Source: Chloroflexota bacterium (lineage in GTDB: Bacteria; Chloroflexota; Dormibacteria; CF-121). From it: a DNA stretch of 9,432 nucleotides. Below, piece after piece: positions 1-6,586 of this stretch. The position numbers and the translations under genes are program-made. The notes beneath the pieces were generated by a model. It worked only from the letters and a program-made list of their open reading frames with translations. It was not told the origin of the DNA and did no database searches. Position 1 is the stretch's first letter; each line of letters starts with the position of its first letter. The stretch is from positions 1-9,432 of the forward strand of contig VBFX01000003.1 of the NCBI GenBank assembly GCA_005889395.1, read 5' to 3'.

Positions 1-2
1 GG

Positions 3-35
3 AAGGATCTTGCGCGCCTGTTGGTAGCAGCGTGA
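3..35 (+). CDS. Possible 3' end of an upstream gene (partial)
   Basis: Reading from position 3, an open frame gives KDLARLLVAA followed by TGA at 33-35. This looks like an ordinary helical protein C-terminus and ends just ahead of the Shine-Dalgarno site of the next gene, as expected for an operon. Only ten codons are visible, so neither the family nor the reality of the gene can be established. The other two plus-strand frames are less convincing: one stops at once and one runs on into the next gene. Confidence 0.3.
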   Translation, partial: KDLARLLVAA

Positions 36-41
36 TTCGAC

Positions 42-46
42 GGAGG
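42..46 (+). promoter_or_regulatory. Shine-Dalgarno site deciding the DUF4157 start
   Basis: GGAGG lies 1 nt before the ATG at 48 and 7 nt before the in-frame ATG at 54. The 7-nt spacing is the normal one, so the second ATG is the preferred start. The two candidates differ by only two residues. Confidence 0.6.
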
Positions 47-53
47 CATGAGC

Positions 54-830
54 ATGCAATCGCACGAAAACGATCTTCTGATCAATCCCGAGAGCCACCA
101 GGCGCCGGCTAAGCGCAAGGATGCGACGGAGTCGGCGGGTCCGGAGGCATTGATGCACGGGCGGACCGATGTTTTGACGCCGTCGGCGGTGATGCACCTC
201 CAAAAGACTGCCGGCAACGCCAGCGTCAGTGCCGCCCTCGAGGAGCAGGAGCCGTCGCTCGTGAAAGACGTTGTCGGCTCGGGAGGCGGGTCACCGCTCG
301 ACCGGGACACGCGCGGATTCATGGAATCCCGTCTGGGCGCGGACTTCAGCGATGTCCGGGTCCACACCGATGGAAAGGCGGCCGAGTCGGCGCGTTCCGT
401 CCAGGCCTACGCATACACGGTCGGCAACGACGTCGTCTTCCAGTCAGACAGGTACGCGCCCGACAGCGACTCGGGTCAGCGGATGCTTGCGCACGAGTTG
501 ACACATGTCGTGCAGCAGCGGTCCGGCCCCGTCGATGGCACACCTGCGGCCGGCGGAATCAAGGTTAGCCATCCGTCTGATAGCTTCGAACAAGCGGCTG
601 AGAGCACCGCCGACCGAGTCATGTCCTCGCAGGCAGTCCCCACACCGATGACTGGAGCGCCGTCCTCGGTCCAGCGCGTGGCGCCGGAGGAAGAAGAACC
701 GGTCCAAGGCACTTTCGTTCAGCGCGCCGCCGCGCCCGAGGAAGACGAGGCAGTCGACGATTCAGTCCAGGGCGCGTTCGTTCAACGTGCTGCCGAGGAG
801 GAAGAGGCGCCGACTGACGAAGAGGCCTAA
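54..830 (+). CDS. eCIS-associated DUF4157 protein with HEXXH motif and VQR/acidic repeats
   Basis: The protein has 258 residues from the ATG at 54, or 260 from the ATG at 48; residue numbers here use the longer form. A DUF4157 domain covers about residues 82-156. It includes the GADFSDVRVHTD segment and the metallopeptidase-type motif HELTH at 149-153, followed by VVQQ. A downstream FEQAAESTADRV segment (180-191) matches the conserved E/D-rich helix often found after the motif and could supply a third metal ligand (E181 or E185); that is inference. Residues 50-63 carry a variant of the LQxxxGNxxV motif common near the N-terminus of eCIS-associated proteins. The C-terminus is disordered and acidic, with VQR at 208-210, 224-226 and 245-247; the last two lie in clear VQGxFVQRAA repeats. 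There is no signal peptide or membrane segment, as expected for a protein loaded into a particle made in the cytoplasm. DUF4157 is strongly linked to eCIS loci as a cargo-associated domain. Whether this protein is a protease effector or a loading module is unknown. Its stop overlaps the stop of the convergent ATPase gene. Confidence 0.9.
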   Translation: MQSHENDLLINPESHQAPAKRKDATESAGPEALMHGRTDVLTPSAVMHLQKTAGNASVSAALEEQEPSLVKDVVGSGGGSPLDRDTRGFMESRLGADFSDVRVHTDGKAAESARSVQAYAYTVGNDVVFQSDRYAPDSDSGQRMLAHELTHVVQQRSGPVDGTPAAGGIKVSHPSDSFEQAAESTADRVMSSQAVPTPMTGAPSSVQRVAPEEEEPVQGTFVQRAAAPEEDEAVDDSVQGAFVQRAAEEEEAPTDEEA

Positions 831-2956
831 GTCTGGAGCAGGAACCGGTAATAGGGTCCGAACTCTGATTCGACAACCATCCGGCCCAGCTTCAAATACT
901 CGCGCTGGGTAGCCCGCACCAGGTCGCCCATGTCCAGTGGGTGCTTAGCCTCGGCGGCTGCATAAGCGGCGGCTACAGCAATGTTGCGGATCGCGCCGCC
1001 GGAAAGCTTGAACGATTCGGCGAGGAACTCCAGGTCGAGATCGGCGGCCCGCGGCATGTTGCTCCCAAGGCTTCGCTCCCAGAGCCGCCGCCGGTATTCC
1101 GCTTCGGGCTCCGGGAAATCCACCAGAGAGTCCAAGCGGCGTGTGAAGGCCTCATCGAGGTTGGCTCGCAAGTTGGTGGCCAGAATGGCAATGCCGTCGA
1201 AGAGTTCCATCCGTTGCAACAGGTAGGCCACCTCGACGTTGGCGTAGCGGTCGTGCGCATCGCTGACCTCTGAACGCTTGCCGAAAAGCGCATCCGCTTC
1301 GTCGAACAGGATCACACCGTTGATACGCTCGGCTTCGGCGAAGATGCGGTCGAGATTCTTTTCGGTCTCGCCGACATACTTGTCGACAACCGTAGCGAGA
1401 TCCACCGTGTACAGGTCAAGGCCGAGCTCGCTGGCGAGCACCTCGGCCGCCATCGTCTTGCCCGTGCCCGATGGGCCGGCGAATAACGCCGTCAATCCGC
1501 GCCGGCGGGCCGATGGACCGCCCATCTTCCAGACATCGAGCACCTGCTCGCGATAGCGCGCCCGCGTCAACAACTCCTTGAGCTGTGCCATGGTGTCGGG
1601 TGGCAGAACCAGGTCGGCGAAGTTGACAGCCGGCTGGATGCGGCGCGCCAACCGCTCCAGGCCAGCGGCGTTCTGGGCGCGGGCTCCCGCTTTGAGCTCC
1701 TCTTCGTCCAAGGGGATCTCACGCGCATGCGCTTCCATGCGCGCCGCCCGCGCCGCGCGGTGGACTTGCTCCGCGGTGAGGCGAAACTGGGCCATCGTGC
1801 CGGCGAGGTCGAGGCCAGTCGGCGTGTCACCATTGAGATTCCGTCGCCAGAGCTCGGCGCGCTGAAGCGCGTCGGGAATGGGGGCTTCGCAGATGAACGG
1901 GACGTCGCGCGCCCAGCCGGGATCCCAGCTGCGGGCACCGACCAGCACGATCAAGGCCGGCATCTCCGAAAAGGCGCGGACCGCCGGGAGCCCACGGGCA
2001 ATCAGGACTTCGACCGGACCAGCCACGATGCCGGCTCCGGTGAGGCCAGCCTCGCGGGCGCTCAGTGCGGCCACGGTCGCCACGTCATCCTCGGTCCGTA
2101 GTCGCTCGAGATCCAATGCCAACGTGGGACGACCCACCTGCGCAAAAGCACTCGAGGCGAGCGCAGCTCCGGATGCGCCGGGGCGCTCGCGGATGTAGGC
2201 GAGCCGCGATCCCCCTCCCTCGCTGTCCCTCATCCAGCGAATCAGCGTTGCCGCCTCGTTGGGCATCGCGTGTTCGCAGTCATAGGCGAGCGCGGCGACC
2301 ACGGCGTCCGGGATGTCGCTCCCGAGCAGGTGTGCCGCGACGCGGTCGGGCACTCGCAATGGCCGCGTCAGCACCGGCCGCTCGTTTTCCTCGACCTGCA
2401 CCAGGTACTCGTCCACCAGGGGAGCGCCCGCCGCGAGGCGGCTCCGGGCGTAGGCGCTGCTCGATGGCAAACCGCACAACTCCAACCCGAGTCCGACGCT
2501 GGCGCGGCGGCGGGAGACATCGTCTTGGAGATAGCCGTACAGGCGCTCAAACCGCGCGTCGACATCCGGGGCCATCGCGATCAAGAGCAGCTCGATGTCG
2601 ATGTCGTCCAGATGGAAATTGCGGGCCAGGCGGCGGAGGCGCAGGTCGGCACCCTCTCGCTCGGCGGCGTCCGCCGCGGCCTCGATCTCGTCGCGCGCTT
2701 TCGCGGCGCCGGCGTCAGGTGCTGTCGGGACCGATTTCTCCGCCAGCAACCGGTCGACATGACCCTGCGAGATATAGAGCCCGCGAAATCGATCGTCCGT
2801 CTCAGGATCTGTCGCACGTCGCCGTGCGACGGCCGCTCGGACCCGGGCTTCGATCAACTCGAGACGCCGAAGCACGTGGATCAGTGACGGGTCGGCGCCC
2901 GCTCCCCGACCCTCCGCCGCAAGCGCTGGAGGGACAGTGCCCGGGTCTGCCGACAT
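827..2956 (-). CDS. eCIS AAA+ ATPase (Afp15/Pvc15-like)
   Basis: This is a 709-residue cytoplasmic ATPase. The C-terminal AAA+ module is complete: Walker A GPSGTGKT (494-501), Walker B VILFDEAD (548-555), sensor 1 ILATN (591-595), a candidate arginine finger in FTRRLD (R606/R607) and a sensor 2-like GGAIRN (653-658). The N-terminal half starts with a charged helical region (about 25-150). Residues about 225-375 then resemble a degenerate AAA fold: a P-loop-like RPGASGAAL without the Walker lysine, a strand ending LALDLERL, and ALIVLVGA where Walker B or sensor 1 would fall. A degenerate module followed by an active one is typical of eCIS ATPases, and such an ATPase is a hallmark of Afp/PVC loci, where it acts in particle assembly. 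The ATG lies 3 nt after the DUF4255 stop with no strong Shine-Dalgarno site, suggesting translational coupling. The gene ends in a 4-bp overlap with the convergent DUF4157 gene. Confidence 0.93.
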   Translation of the reverse strand: MSADPGTVPPALAAEGRGAGADPSLIHVLRRLELIEARVRAAVARRRATDPETDDRFRGLYISQGHVDRLLAEKSVPTAPDAGAAKARDEIEAAADAAEREGADLRLRRLARNFHLDDIDIELLLIAMAPDVDARFERLYGYLQDDVSRRRASVGLGLELCGLPSSSAYARSRLAAGAPLVDEYLVQVEENERPVLTRPLRVPDRVAAHLLGSDIPDAVVAALAYDCEHAMPNEAATLIRWMRDSEGGGSRLAYIRERPGASGAALASSAFAQVGRPTLALDLERLRTEDDVATVAALSAREAGLTGAGIVAGPVEVLIARGLPAVRAFSEMPALIVLVGARSWDPGWARDVPFICEAPIPDALQRAELWRRNLNGDTPTGLDLAGTMAQFRLTAEQVHRAARAARMEAHAREIPLDEEELKAGARAQNAAGLERLARRIQPAVNFADLVLPPDTMAQLKELLTRARYREQVLDVWKMGGPSARRRGLTALFAGPSGTGKTMAAEVLASELGLDLYTVDLATVVDKYVGETEKNLDRIFAEAERINGVILFDEADALFGKRSEVSDAHDRYANVEVAYLLQRMELFDGIAILATNLRANLDEAFTRRLDSLVDFPEPEAEYRRRLWERSLGSNMPRAADLDLEFLAESFKLSGGAIRNIAVAAAYAAAEAKHPLDMGDLVRATQREYLKLGRMVVESEFGPYYRFLLQT

Positions 2957-2959
2957 TCT

Positions 2960-3790
2960 TTACGAGCGGTTGACGCCGCGGATGCGCAGAATGCGGCCGG
3001 GCTGCTTCTCTTTCCCCGAGTGAACCATCTCTTCCTGGTCCGGCGGCACACCGGGCTTGTTGGCCGGCTCGCCCGGCTTGAGCCGCCCTGAGGCCTTCGG
3101 CCCGCCGGGGCCAGGCGCACCCACCGGCTTCGCGCCCTCAGCCGCAGCCGCGCCGCGACGGGCTCTGCCGCCTCGCGCGGCCGGCGTGGTTGCGTCCTCA
3201 CTCTCACCATCGGGGCCCGCGAAGCTGAATCGGGGCTCTTCCAGGACCGGCGGACCGGCGGCAATCGCCAGTTTGATCTCGAACGGCGCATTGACGACCA
3301 GATCGAGAGAGGCCTTGAGCTCGCCACCTAATGCCGACCAGACATCGGAGATCGATCGGTCCTGTGGAGGCGGCAACGCGATGTTGAGCAGGATCGGTTG
3401 TCGCGCCTGGGTCAGTGCGCCGCTGAGCGCGTCCGCGGGAATCGTTGGATTGCGCAAGAAGCACGCCAGCAAGGCCGAGAGCAGCCGGTGCTCGTCCTCA
3501 GGCCGCTGCGTCCACGCCGTGACGAGATAGGAGAGCTTGAAGCGGCGTGGCGGCGGCCGGCGCTCGGTGATCAATCGGGAATCTCGGCTATCGCCGCGGA
3601 TGTCCTCCCACATGACCTCGCGCTGCTCCAGGTCTTCGCGGATGTCGTAGAGATAAAGGTCAACGGTGGGCGTGTTGCGCCGCGAGGACCACTCCTTGTT
3701 TGGTGCATCGAAGGCGATGTCGGCCTTTGAGCCGTTGAGGGCATCCCGTTTTACGAGGGCGCGCAGGGACTCATCCACGTCCTGGATCAT
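2960..3790 (-). CDS. DUF4255 protein, eCIS tail terminator/cap (Pvc16/Afp16-like)
   Basis: The 276-residue protein opens with MIQDVDESLRALVKRDAL, characteristic of the DUF4255 domain, which spans about residues 1-185. Family features include the PTVDLYLYDIREDLEQR stretch (41-57), the PPPRRFKLSYLVTAW strand (79-93) and the RLLSALLACFL helix (102-112). Afp16 and Pvc16 share this domain and act as the terminator or cap that ends the tube and sheath. Residues about 190-265 form a low-complexity Ala/Gly/Pro/Lys-rich tail, and the protein finishes with a basic GRILRIRG segment. The start is supported by the near-consensus AGAGGG just upstream, although the spacing is short (2 nt). It is the first gene of a minus-strand operon with the ATPase and diverges from the sheath gene. 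The tail is probably disordered; its role is unknown. Confidence 0.9.
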   Translation of the reverse strand: MIQDVDESLRALVKRDALNGSKADIAFDAPNKEWSSRRNTPTVDLYLYDIREDLEQREVMWEDIRGDSRDSRLITERRPPPRRFKLSYLVTAWTQRPEDEHRLLSALLACFLRNPTIPADALSGALTQARQPILLNIALPPPQDRSISDVWSALGGELKASLDLVVNAPFEIKLAIAAGPPVLEEPRFSFAGPDGESEDATTPAARGGRARRGAAAAEGAKPVGAPGPGGPKASGRLKPGEPANKPGVPPDQEEMVHSGKEKQPGRILRIRGVNRS

Positions 3791-4010
3791 CGCCCTCTAG
3801 GTTTGCGGTTGCGGCGGCGTCTCACAAGTCGCCTGCGGGCAGCCCTTGGGGTCAAGTTCCTGCCTGAACGGGCAGACTCAAGCGCGACCGGCCGTCCCTT
3901 CGGGCATCGCCGCTTACCCGTTCACTGGCCCCCTCGTCCCTTGTGGCGAACGGGCGCCGATGCGACGCTCGGACCGTACCTGACGGCCATCAACAGGGAG
4001 GAGATTGCCC
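3791..4010. other. Divergent intergenic region between the two eCIS operons
   Basis: This 220-bp stretch lies between the start codons of the DUF4255 gene (minus) and the sheath gene (plus), so promoters for both operons should be here. I see no convincing -35/-10 pair in either direction. On the minus strand a TTGACC (complement of 3849-3854) could be a -35, but no good -10 follows. A short inverted repeat CTGCC (3860-3864) / GGCAG (3871-3875) is weak. The open frame at 3803-4075 looks like chance coding. Regulation cannot be read from the sequence. Confidence 0.6.
3995..4003 (+). promoter_or_regulatory. Strong Shine-Dalgarno site of the sheath gene
   Basis: AGGGAGGAG ends 7 nt before the ATG at 4011. 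This favours that ATG over the in-frame TTG at 4005, which would lie only 1 nt from the site. A strong site suits a protein made in many copies per particle. Confidence 0.75.
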
Positions 4011-5534
4011 ATGCCCAATTACTTATCGCCCGGTGTATACGTAGAGGAGGTCGAAGCCGGCTCACGCCCGATTGAGGGTGTTGGGACCGCGACAGCAGCC
4101 TTCGTCGGCCTCGCCGAGAAGGGTCCGGTCAACGCGCCGACGCTGGTCACCAACTGGAGCCAGTTCTCACAGGCCTTCGGTGGCTTCCTGGAAGGGTCAT
4201 ATCTCGCGCACTCGGTCTATGGCTACTTCCTGAACGGCGGCGGGTCCGCCTACATCGTCCGCATCGGCGCGGACGGCCACGCCCCTTCAGCCCAGGCCGA
4301 ACTGCCGAGCGCGAAGGACAAGTCGCTGGCCGGGTATCGCGTCCTGGCATTGGAGGGCGGTCAGCCCGGCAACGACATCCAGGTCGAGGTCGCCGAGGCT
4401 TCGCAACCCACCGATGACACCTTCAAGCTGATCATCACGCGCGGCAAAGATCGCGAAGAGTACGACAACGTCACGACGCGCAAAGGCAAGAACAACGTCG
4501 TCACAGCTGTGAAGACCGCGTCGAAGCTAATCCAGCTCGAGGAGATCGGGACCGCCGGCGCACTGGAGAAGGTCCCCGCCCCGGGCAAGGTTACGCTTCA
4601 GGGCGGCGGCGCCACCATGCCCGCCCGGGTCACCCCGGACGAGTACGTGGGCAACTCAGCCGACCGCACCGGATTTGCTGGTCTCGAAGCCGTCGACACC
4701 GTCACGATGCTCAGCGTCCCGGACCTGATGGCCGCGTACCAGCGCGGCATGATCGACGCCGACCAGGTCAAAGCCGTACAGCTGGCCATGATCGCCCACT
4801 GCGAGCTGATGGGCGACCGGGTCGCCATCCTCGATGCCCCGCCCGGGCTGAACGCGCAGCAGATCCGCGAGTGGCGGGTCGACAAGGCGGGCTACGACTC
4901 GAAGTACGCCACCCTCTACTGGCCCTGGGTCAAGGTCTTCGACCCCCTCGCCGGCCAGGCGAATTTCGTTCCGCCGAGCGGCCACATGGCCGGCATCTGG
5001 GCGCGCAGCGACGACACCCGTGGCGTGCACAAGGCACCGGCCAATGAGGTCGTCCGCGGCGCCATCTCCCTCGAGCTGCAGGTCACCAAGAGCGAGCACG
5101 ACCTGCTGAATCCGCAGGGGATCAACGTCATTCGCGCCTTCCCAGGCCGTGGCATCCGGGTCTGGGGCGCGCGCACCCTCTCCAGCGATCCGGCCTGGCG
5201 GTACATCAACGTCCGTCGGCTCTTCAACTACATCGAGGGCTCCATCCTGCTGGGCACCCAGTGGGTGGTTTTCGAGCCCAACGACATGGCGCTCTGGGAG
5301 CGAGTCAAGCGCACCATCAGCGCCTTCCTGGTCCGCGTCTGGCGGGACGGCGCGCTCTTCGGCGCCACGCCCAGCGAGGCGTTCTACGTCAAATGCGACG
5401 GCGAGGTGAACACCGCGGAGACGATCGATGCGGGCCAGCTCATCGTCGAGATCGGCATCGCCCCGGTGAAACCGGCAGAGTTCGTCGTCTTCAAGATCGC
5501 CCAATTCTCGGGCGGCACATCGCTCAGCGAATAA
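4011..5534 (+). CDS. Contractile tail sheath protein
   Basis: This 507-residue sheath protein surrounds the inner tube and contracts to drive it into the target. The N-terminus MPNYLSPGVYVEEVEAGSRP is the classic phage/eCIS sheath opening, whose arm links neighbouring subunits. TATAAFVGLAEKGPVNAP (26-43) and the helix SYLAHSVYGYFLNGG (63-77) are also typical. Residues about 100-210 form the variable, surface-exposed insertion. The conserved core resumes at DRTGFAGLEAVDTVTML (218-234). The C-terminal sheath domain (about 380-507) includes GIRVWGARTL, WRYINVRRLFNYIEGSIL and an ending strand in PAEFVVFKIAQFSGG. Length and motifs are complete, with no sign of damage. It heads the plus-strand structural operon and is the only sheath gene here, whereas Afp and PVC encode three. 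A 10-nt gap to the tube gene contains that gene's ribosome binding site. Confidence 0.96.
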   Translation: MPNYLSPGVYVEEVEAGSRPIEGVGTATAAFVGLAEKGPVNAPTLVTNWSQFSQAFGGFLEGSYLAHSVYGYFLNGGGSAYIVRIGADGHAPSAQAELPSAKDKSLAGYRVLALEGGQPGNDIQVEVAEASQPTDDTFKLIITRGKDREEYDNVTTRKGKNNVVTAVKTASKLIQLEEIGTAGALEKVPAPGKVTLQGGGATMPARVTPDEYVGNSADRTGFAGLEAVDTVTMLSVPDLMAAYQRGMIDADQVKAVQLAMIAHCELMGDRVAILDAPPGLNAQQIREWRVDKAGYDSKYATLYWPWVKVFDPLAGQANFVPPSGHMAGIWARSDDTRGVHKAPANEVVRGAISLELQVTKSEHDLLNPQGINVIRAFPGRGIRVWGARTLSSDPAWRYINVRRLFNYIEGSILLGTQWVVFEPNDMALWERVKRTISAFLVRVWRDGALFGATPSEAFYVKCDGEVNTAETIDAGQLIVEIGIAPVKPAEFVVFKIAQFSGGTSLSE

Positions 5535-5540
5535 GGAGGG
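5533..5540 (+). promoter_or_regulatory. Near-perfect Shine-Dalgarno site of tube 1
   Basis: AAGGAGGG overlaps the last bases of the sheath stop codon and lies 4 nt before the ATG at 5545. It is the closest match to consensus in the window, consistent with the very high copy number needed for the main tube protein. Confidence 0.75.
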
Positions 5541-5544
5541 ATAG

Positions 5545-6006
5545 ATGGCAGCAGGCGTTCCGAATGTTTCAAGCAACGACGCAATCGCGGCTCGCAATTT
5601 CGCGATCGAGATCGACGGCACCACCATCGCACAGTTCACCGAGGTTGGCGGCTTGACTTCCGAGATGGATGTCACCGAGCTGAAGGAGAACGGCCCCGAC
5701 GGCAAGCTGATCATCAAGAAGATCCCGGGCGCGCACAAGACGCCGACGCTGACGCTGAAGCGAGCCAAGAACGTCTCGATGGACCTCTACAAGTGGCACA
5801 AGGCGGCGCTCGACGGCAAGGTCAAGGAAGCCCGCAAGAACGGGTCGGTGATCCTCTACGACTACGAGGCCGGCGAGATCGCGCGCTGGAACTTCATCAA
5901 CGCGTGGCCCTCCAAGCTCACGACCGGGAGCCTCAAGGCGGGGTCCAACGAGGTTGTCACCGAGGAAGCGACGATCGTCATGGAAGGCTTCGAGCGGGTC
6001 AAGTGA
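5545..6006 (+). CDS. Inner tube protein, Afp1/Pvc1-like (phage tail tube, gp19 family)
   Basis: This 153-residue tail tube protein stacks as hexameric rings to form the channel that is propelled by the sheath. Family signatures are NFAIEIDGTTIAQFTEVGGL (18-37), the VTELKENG and KKIPGAHKTPTLTLKRA segments (43-50, 58-74), the helix MDLYKWHKAALDG (79-91) and the C-terminal strands WNFINAWPSKL and EEATIVMEGFERV. Its size is normal for the family. It lies directly after the sheath, as in Afp and PVC loci. It shares the same fold motifs with the second tube at 8520-8945 and is probably the bulk tube subunit, because it sits next to the sheath and has the stronger ribosome binding site; that last point is inference. 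Confidence 0.95.
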   Translation: MAAGVPNVSSNDAIAARNFAIEIDGTTIAQFTEVGGLTSEMDVTELKENGPDGKLIIKKIPGAHKTPTLTLKRAKNVSMDLYKWHKAALDGKVKEARKNGSVILYDYEAGEIARWNFINAWPSKLTTGSLKAGSNEVVTEEATIVMEGFERVK

Positions 6007-6422
6007 GTCCGGTATCCAGCATGGCGGAGGTCGAGCGTTCGACCTCCGCTCCACTTCACACCGAATTTGCCTTCGCTTTGCCGCGCGGCTACGTCGACGA
6101 AGCCGGAACGGTGCACCGCGAGGGCGTCATGCGGCTGGCGACCGCTCGCGACGAGATCCTCCCCCAACGCGACCCGCGGGTGCGCGAGAACGAGGCTTAC
6201 CTGACCGTCCTGCTGCTGTCCCGGGTGGTCACCAGGCTTGGCACTGTGCCCCAGGTGACCTCCGGGACCATCGAAGGACTCTTCGCCTCCGACCTGGCCT
6301 TTCTCCAGGATCTCTACCGCCGGATCAACCAGGAGGGGCATACGCAGGCGGCCGTGACCTGTCCGGACTGCAAGCACCAGTTCACGGTGGACATGGCAGG
6401 TGGTCGCCTGGGGGGGTTGTGA
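6003..6422 (+). CDS. T4 gp26-like baseplate hub/assembly protein
   Basis: The protein has 139 residues from the GTG at 6003, which overlaps the tube stop as GTGA, or 133 from the ATG at 6021. Neither has a strong Shine-Dalgarno site; I favour GTG because of the coupling overlap and because the next gene starts the same way. The conserved part begins near residue 20 with TEFAFALPRGYVDEAGTVHREGVMRLA and continues through DEILPQRDPRV, the helix LTVLLLSRVVTRLG (67-80) and EGLFASDLAFLQDLYRRIN (91-109). These match proteins annotated in eCIS and phage loci as T4 gp26-like baseplate or baseplate hub assembly chaperone proteins. The C-terminus has one CPDC motif followed by Lys-His (C120, C123, H125), a possible metal-binding knuckle with fewer ligands than a full zinc ribbon. 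The first 20 residues are poorly conserved and include a strong hairpin at the DNA level. A role in the baseplate or its assembly is inferred from family and context. Confidence 0.82.
   Translation: MSPVSSMAEVERSTSAPLHTEFAFALPRGYVDEAGTVHREGVMRLATARDEILPQRDPRVRENEAYLTVLLLSRVVTRLGTVPQVTSGTIEGLFASDLAFLQDLYRRINQEGHTQAAVTCPDCKHQFTVDMAGGRLGGL
6024..6049. repeat. Perfect 11-bp inverted repeat (hairpin) at the start of the gp26-like gene
   Basis: GCGGAGGTCGA (6024-6034) pairs perfectly with TCGACCTCCGC (6039-6049) across the 4-nt loop GCGT. It starts 18 nt after the tube 1 stop and directly after the ATG at 6021. No T-run follows, so it does not look like an intrinsic terminator. It could be a dispersed palindromic repeat, a transcript-processing or stabilising hairpin, or a brake on translation of the downstream genes. 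Confidence 0.85.
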
Positions 6423-6583
6423 CGTACGCGACCGACCGCCTCTTCGAGGAGATCGCGTACGTGGCGTATCACCTGCACTGGTCGTTCGAAGAGATTCTCG
6501 ATCTCGAGCATCCGGTCCGCCAGCGCGTCGTCGAGGAAATCGCCGGCATCAATCGGCGCCTCGCGGAAGAGCAGGAGTCGTAA
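6419..6583 (+). CDS. DUF6760-like small eCIS protein
   Basis: This 54-residue peptide starts at GTG 6419, overlapping the upstream stop as GTGA, the same coupling arrangement as at 6003. The sequence around YATDRLFEEIAYVAYHLHWS (3-22) followed by FEEILDLEHPVRQRVVEEI and an Asn-Arg-Arg helix matches the short DUF6760-type proteins found in eCIS operons between the gp26-like gene and the Pro-rich gene. The predicted structure is two or three helices; there are no catalytic residues or membrane segments. The position is reminiscent of phage tail genes in which a chaperone gene is followed by a small overlapping partner, so a joint role with the gp26-like protein in assembly is plausible but unproven. 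The TAA is followed by GGA and, 3 nt after the stop, the ATG of the next gene. Confidence 0.8.
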   Translation: MTYATDRLFEEIAYVAYHLHWSFEEILDLEHPVRQRVVEEIAGINRRLAEEQES

Positions 6584-6586
6584 GGA

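Noticed and set aside
2065..2973. Plus-strand open frame (302 codons) opposite the ATPase
   Set aside because: Arg/Pro-rich composition typical of a shadow frame; the minus strand encodes a clear AAA+ protein over the same bases.
3849..3854. TTGACC on the minus strand as a promoter -35 for the DUF4255 operon
   Set aside because: No acceptable -10 hexamer lies 16-18 bp downstream.
4005..4010. TTG at 4005 as the sheath start
   Set aside because: It is too close to the Shine-Dalgarno site, and the family N-terminus begins at the ATG at 4011.
3803..4075. Small plus-strand open frame crossing the divergent intergenic region
   Set aside because: Very Arg-rich, no Shine-Dalgarno site, and it overlaps the sheath start in another frame.
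4656..5768. Long minus-strand open frame (370 codons) opposite sheath and tube 1
   Set aside because: It is antisense to well-recognised sheath and tube genes, has no recognisable domain, and is a typical mirror frame in GC-rich coding DNA.
6360..6380. Full zinc ribbon in the gp26-like protein
   Set aside because: Only one CxxC plus a nearby His is present, so a four-ligand site within the protein is not supported.
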